This document shows positions 62,515 to 64,000 of a stretch of DNA of 64,000 nucleotides, piece after piece. The translations under genes were made by a program, and so were the position numbers. The stretch spans positions 1-64,000 of the forward strand of contig NZ_UTHA01000125.1 of assembly GCF_900582195.1 (NCBI RefSeq), in the 5' to 3' direction. The stretch is from Pseudomonas viridiflava (lineage in GTDB: Bacteria > Pseudomonadota > Gammaproteobacteria > Pseudomonadales > Pseudomonadaceae). The notes below the pieces were generated by a model. It made no database searches. It was given only the letters and a program-made list of their open reading frames with translations, and was not told the DNA's origin. The stretch's first letter is position 1. Every line of letters begins with the position of its first letter.

Positions 62515-64000
62515 GCCAGGGGCGCTTCAACCTTTCGGCCATCGCCGTGCGCGAGCGAGCGATCACGGTGTTTCTGATTTTTCTGATTGCCGTTGCAGGG
62601 ACGTTGTCGTTTTTTCAGCTGGGACGTGCGGAAGATCCACCGTTTACGGTCAAGCAGTTGACCGTGATTACCGCGTGGCCCGGTGCGACGGCGCAAGAGA
62701 TGCAGGATCAGGTCGCCGAACCCCTTGAAAAGCGCCTGCAAGAGCTCAAGTGGTACGACCGCTCGGAAACCTACACCCGCCCTGGACTGGCGTTCACGAT
62801 GGTGTCGCTGCTCGATAGCACGCCACCCGCGCAAGTGCAGGAAGAGTTCTACCAAGCACGCAAGAAACTCGACGATGAAGCCATCAGGTTGCCGGCCGGT
62901 GTGATCGGGCCGATGGTCAACGATGAGTTTTCCGACGTGACTTTCGCGCTGTTCGCCTTGAAAGCCAAAGGCGAGCCGCAGCGCTTGCTGGTGCGTGATG
63001 CCGAAGCCATGCGCCAGCGTCTGCTGCACGTGCCGGGGGTGAAGAAGGTCAACATCATCGGTGAGCAAGCCGAGCGCATCTACGTTTCATTTTCCCATGA
63101 CCGCTTGGCGACTCTCGGCCTGTCGCCGCAGGACATCTTCGCCGCGCTGAACAGTCAGAACGTGCTGACGCCCGCCGGGTCCATCGAAACCAATGGGCCG
63201 CAGGTGTTTCTGCGTCTCGACGGTGCTTTCGACAAGGTGCAGAAAATTCGCGACACCCCGGTCTCCGTACAGGGGCGCACACTCATGCTCTCTGATGTGG
63301 CAACGGTTGAACGCGGTTACGAAGACCCGGCCACCTTTGTCGTGCGCAACAACGGTGAAGACGCGCTGCTGCTGGGCGTGGTGATGCGCGAGGGCTGGAA
63401 CGGTCTGGATCTGGGCAAGGCGCTGGATGCGGAGACCGCGCGGATCAATGCAGAAATGCCATTGGGCATGACCCTCGCCAAAGTCACCGACCAGGCGGTC
63501 AATATCGACTCAGCTGTCGGCGAGTTCATGGTCAAGTTTTTTGTCGCACTGCTGGTGGTCATGCTCGTTTGCTTTCTCAGCATGGGCTGGCGGGTCGGGG
63601 TGGTGGTCGCCGCGGCTGTGCCGTTGACCCTGGCGATCGTGTTCGTGGTCATGGCCGCCACCGGCAAGAACTTTGATCGCATCACCCTCGGCTCATTGAT
63701 CCTTGCGCTCGGGCTGTTGGTCGATGACGCCATCATCGCGATTGAAATGATGGTGGTGAAAATGGAGGAGGGCTACGACCGCATCAAGGCATCTGCCTAT
63801 GCCTGGAGCCATACGGCAGCGCCAATGCTGTCCGGTACGCTGGTGACGGCAATCGGCTTTTTGCCCAACGGTTTTGCGCAGTCCACTGCTGGTGAGTACA
63901 CCAGCAATATGTTCTGGATTGTCGGCATTGCGCTGATCGCTTCCTGGGTCGTCGCGGTGGCGTTCACTCCGTATCTGGGCGTGAAGTTGTTGCCGGACAT
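62511..64000 (+). CDS. RND family efflux permease (partial, runs off the right end)
   Basis: The first 496 residues are present and the gene continues beyond the window. The start overlaps the adaptor stop by four bases (ATGA). It begins FNLSAIAVRERAITVFLIFL (first membrane segment), then a porter domain (TVITAWPGATAQEMQDQVAE, TYTRPGLAFTMVSLLDSTPP), and membrane segments from about residue 335. The segment GSLILALGLLVDDAIIAIEM holds the paired aspartates of the proton relay in RND pumps. It is of the drug/metabolite (HAE1-like) group; the substrate is unknown. Confidence 0.92.
   Translation, partial: MSQGRFNLSAIAVRERAITVFLIFLIAVAGTLSFFQLGRAEDPPFTVKQLTVITAWPGATAQEMQDQVAEPLEKRLQELKWYDRSETYTRPGLAFTMVSLLDSTPPAQVQEEFYQARKKLDDEAIRLPAGVIGPMVNDEFSDVTFALFALKAKGEPQRLLVRDAEAMRQRLLHVPGVKKVNIIGEQAERIYVSFSHDRLATLGLSPQDIFAALNSQNVLTPAGSIETNGPQVFLRLDGAFDKVQKIRDTPVSVQGRTLMLSDVATVERGYEDPATFVVRNNGEDALLLGVVMREGWNGLDLGKALDAETARINAEMPLGMTLAKVTDQAVNIDSAVGEFMVKFFVALLVVMLVCFLSMGWRVGVVVAAAVPLTLAIVFVVMAATGKNFDRITLGSLILALGLLVDDAIIAIEMMVVKMEEGYDRIKASAYAWSHTAAPMLSGTLVTAIGFLPNGFAQSTAGEYTSNMFWIVGIALIASWVVAVAFTPYLGVKLLPD

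Overview
The window is chromosomal DNA of a Pseudomonas, most likely of the P. fluorescens group. The grounds are high-GC coding with typical Pseudomonas codon use, a membrane PQQ glucose dehydrogenase beside an OprB porin, a FecI/FecR/TonB-receptor iron set, several PuuA/PuuR-type polyamine genes and many AraC and LysR regulators. I found no tRNA, rRNA, insertion sequence, CRISPR array or phage gene.

Layout. 1-3.3 kb: gamma-glutamyl-polyamine type catabolism (FAD oxidase, XRE-cupin regulator, glutamine-synthetase-like ligase). 3.3-7.6 kb: two AraC regulators, an Atu4866-type small protein and two short-chain dehydrogenases. 8-12.8 kb: phospholipase-D lipoprotein, DUF5329 protein, AlaE exporter, a LysR regulator divergent from a YcaC-like hydrolase, and a tiny lysine-rich protein. 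12.9-16.7 kb: oprB and gcd. 17-18.3 kb: solA with the decayed start of a metQ-like gene at its 3' end.

18.3-38.8 kb is the centrepiece: about 18 kb of genes on the minus strand that make and export an exopolysaccharide by a Wzx/Wzy-like route. It begins with an RfaH-type antiterminator, then an outer-membrane barrel protein, a short Wza-like protein, the Wzc kinase, a priming transferase, UDP-glucose dehydrogenase, WecG-type and other glycosyltransferases, a polymerase, a flippase, galE, a secreted GH16 glycanase, an acyltransferase and a bestrophin. A UDP-glucuronate epimerase is divergent. The leader before rfaH holds a near-consensus sigma-70 promoter, a perfect 12-bp stem and an ops-like element (GCGGTAGCTT). 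RfaH-type control of the whole operon is therefore the best-supported regulatory idea in the window.

38.8-47.4 kb: DUF1206 protein, XdhC, a tri-haem cytochrome, and molybdenum and [2Fe-2S] subunits of an aldehyde/isoquinoline-type oxidoreductase with an AraC regulator, then a NepI-like exporter. 47.5-51.5 kb: TonB siderophore receptor, FecR and a sigma factor with a Fur-box-like site. 51.7-59.1 kb: mixed small genes (membrane protein, methyltransferase, GST, regulators, cupin, MFS exporter) and a broken GNAT gene. 59.2-64 kb: a TetR regulator, a FadL-type channel and an RND efflux pair. The FadL and pump promoters carry the same 24-bp operator. The RND permease runs off the right end.
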